Source: Rhodospirillales bacterium | GTDB taxonomy: Bacteria; Pseudomonadota; Alphaproteobacteria; UBA828 | Direction of reading: 5' to 3' | DNA: 5,388 bases | Assembly: GCA_026712885.1 (NCBI GenBank) | Contig: JAPOPO010000562.1 | Location: forward strand, 1-5,388 | Part shown: piece after piece, positions 4,844 through 5,388 of the stretch | Layout of the letters: the number at the start of each line of letters is the position of its first letter | Numbering within the stretch: position 1 is the first letter of the stretch | Notes under the pieces: model-generated | What the model was told of the DNA's origin: nothing | What the model saw: the letters and a program-made list of their open reading frames with translations, nothing else | Databases searched by the model: none | Translations under genes and position numbers: made by a program

Positions 4844-5388
4844 TCAGGCTTGGCTGCGCAGCTCGCGTTCGGTCTGGGGGGCCGGCATGGGGCCGATGCC
4901 CTCGGCCACCATCTCACGCCATTCGCGCTTCTGCGGCATGATCGGCGGCACCGGGATGGTCGTCGGCTCGGGCGTAGCATCCGCGATCGGCTTCTCCATC
5001 CCCCGTCCCGTCACCTCGCCCCGGCGGAAGAAGCCGTTGTAGATGCTCCAGTGCAGCCGGTTGCGCGAGCCGGTGAGCGGGAAGCGCTTGGCTATCGAGG
5101 GCAGCGAATAGAAGTTCTTGTAGGCCCGCATGTGGCCTTCGCGGAGAACCTGGGTGGAGAGCTTCTCCGGCTGGTAGACGATGTGCCCCTGGTCGTAAAG
5201 ATCCCAGTCGTAGGAGACGATCTGCCCGGCCTTCTTCATCTCGTACCAGGTGAGCGTGCCGGGATAGGGGGTCAGCACCGAGTAGGCGCATGAGTCGTAC
5301 TTGGCGTCGATGTTGAAGTCCGGCGTCTCGTCGAAGACGGTCTCGTCGTCGCCGCCAAATCCGAACATGAAGAGGCCGAAGACCATGA
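4844..5388 (-). CDS. Radical SAM protein of the B12-binding-domain type, C-terminal part, cut by the window edge
   Basis: The frame is open to the right edge. About 181 codons are visible and the apparent ATG at 5386 is probably internal, because the first residues (FGLFMFGFGGDDETVFD, 3-19) match the late part of a radical SAM barrel rather than an N-terminus. Further family signs are a LTPYPGT motif (38-44), DWDLYDQGHIVYQP (60-73) and an AYKNFYSLPSIAKRF helix region (88-102), all common in COG1032 proteins with an N-terminal cobalamin-binding domain. The CxxxCxxC iron-sulfur motif and any B12 domain would lie outside, so neither can be confirmed. From about 133 onward the sequence turns into a proline-rich, low-complexity tail (ADATPEPTTIPVPPIMPQ) that looks disordered. 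The relatives include methyltransferases and lipid- or cofactor-modifying enzymes; the reaction cannot be assigned. It is on the same strand as the transporter operon, upstream of it, with 366 bp between them. Confidence 0.85.
   Translation of the reverse strand, partial: MVFGLFMFGFGGDDETVFDETPDFNIDAKYDSCAYSVLTPYPGTLTWYEMKKAGQIVSYDWDLYDQGHIVYQPEKLSTQVLREGHMRAYKNFYSLPSIAKRFPLTGSRNRLHWSIYNGFFRRGEVTGRGMEKPIADATPEPTTIPVPPIMPQKREWREMVAEGIGPMPAPQTERELRSQA

Noticed and set aside
4723..4941. 72-codon plus-strand frame running from the gap into the radical SAM gene
   Set aside because: There is no ribosome site, no recognisable protein, and it is antisense to a conserved coding region for a large part.
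1..5388. CRISPR array, tRNA, rRNA, insertion sequence or phage genes
   Set aside because: I looked for regular repeat-spacer units, cloverleaf-like segments, terminal inverted repeats with a transposase, and phage proteins, and saw none.

Overview
The window is GC-rich (roughly two-thirds G+C by eye) and densely coding. Protein style, the high-GC third-position bias and the X-W-V order of the transporter genes suggest a proteobacterium, most likely an alphaproteobacterium. That placement is inference; no marker gene is present.

Layout. (1) Bases 2-1348 (+) hold the C-terminal part of a hydantoinase B / oxoprolinase family protein, cut by the left edge. (2) Bases 1352-4477 (-) hold a three-gene ABC importer operon of the glycine betaine/proline (ProU) type, transcribed right to left: periplasmic binding protein (3476-4477), permease (2431-3312, GTG start) and ATPase (1352-2434). 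The permease and ATPase genes overlap by an ATGA. The hyuB-like gene and the ATPase gene converge with only 3 bp between their stop codons. (3) Bases 4844-5388 (-) hold the C-terminal part of a B12-binding-type radical SAM protein, cut by the right edge.

Regulatory DNA. The gap between the radical SAM stop and the binding-protein start (4478-4843) carries a readable promoter region for the transporter operon: a TTGCCA-N18-TATGAT sigma70-like promoter (4566-4595), two 17-bp direct repeats 22 bp apart just upstream of the -35 (4602-4640), and a perfect 11-bp inverted repeat with a 3-bp spacer starting at about the transcription start (4530-4554). The 163-bp gap between the binding-protein and permease genes is filled by strong GC-rich hairpins without a U-tract. 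This suits unequal expression of the binding protein and the membrane parts.

How the genes work together. The importer would capture a small quaternary or methylated amine (glycine betaine, proline betaine, choline, trimethylamine N-oxide or similar; the substrate is not decided by sequence). The convergent hyuB-like gene could act on a cyclic amide such as hydantoin, N-methylhydantoin or 5-oxoproline, but it is on the opposite strand and no shared pathway is shown. The radical SAM gene looks unrelated. I see no phage, insertion sequence, CRISPR, tRNA or rRNA, and no convincing new biological system. The most notable signal is the compact control region of the transporter operon.
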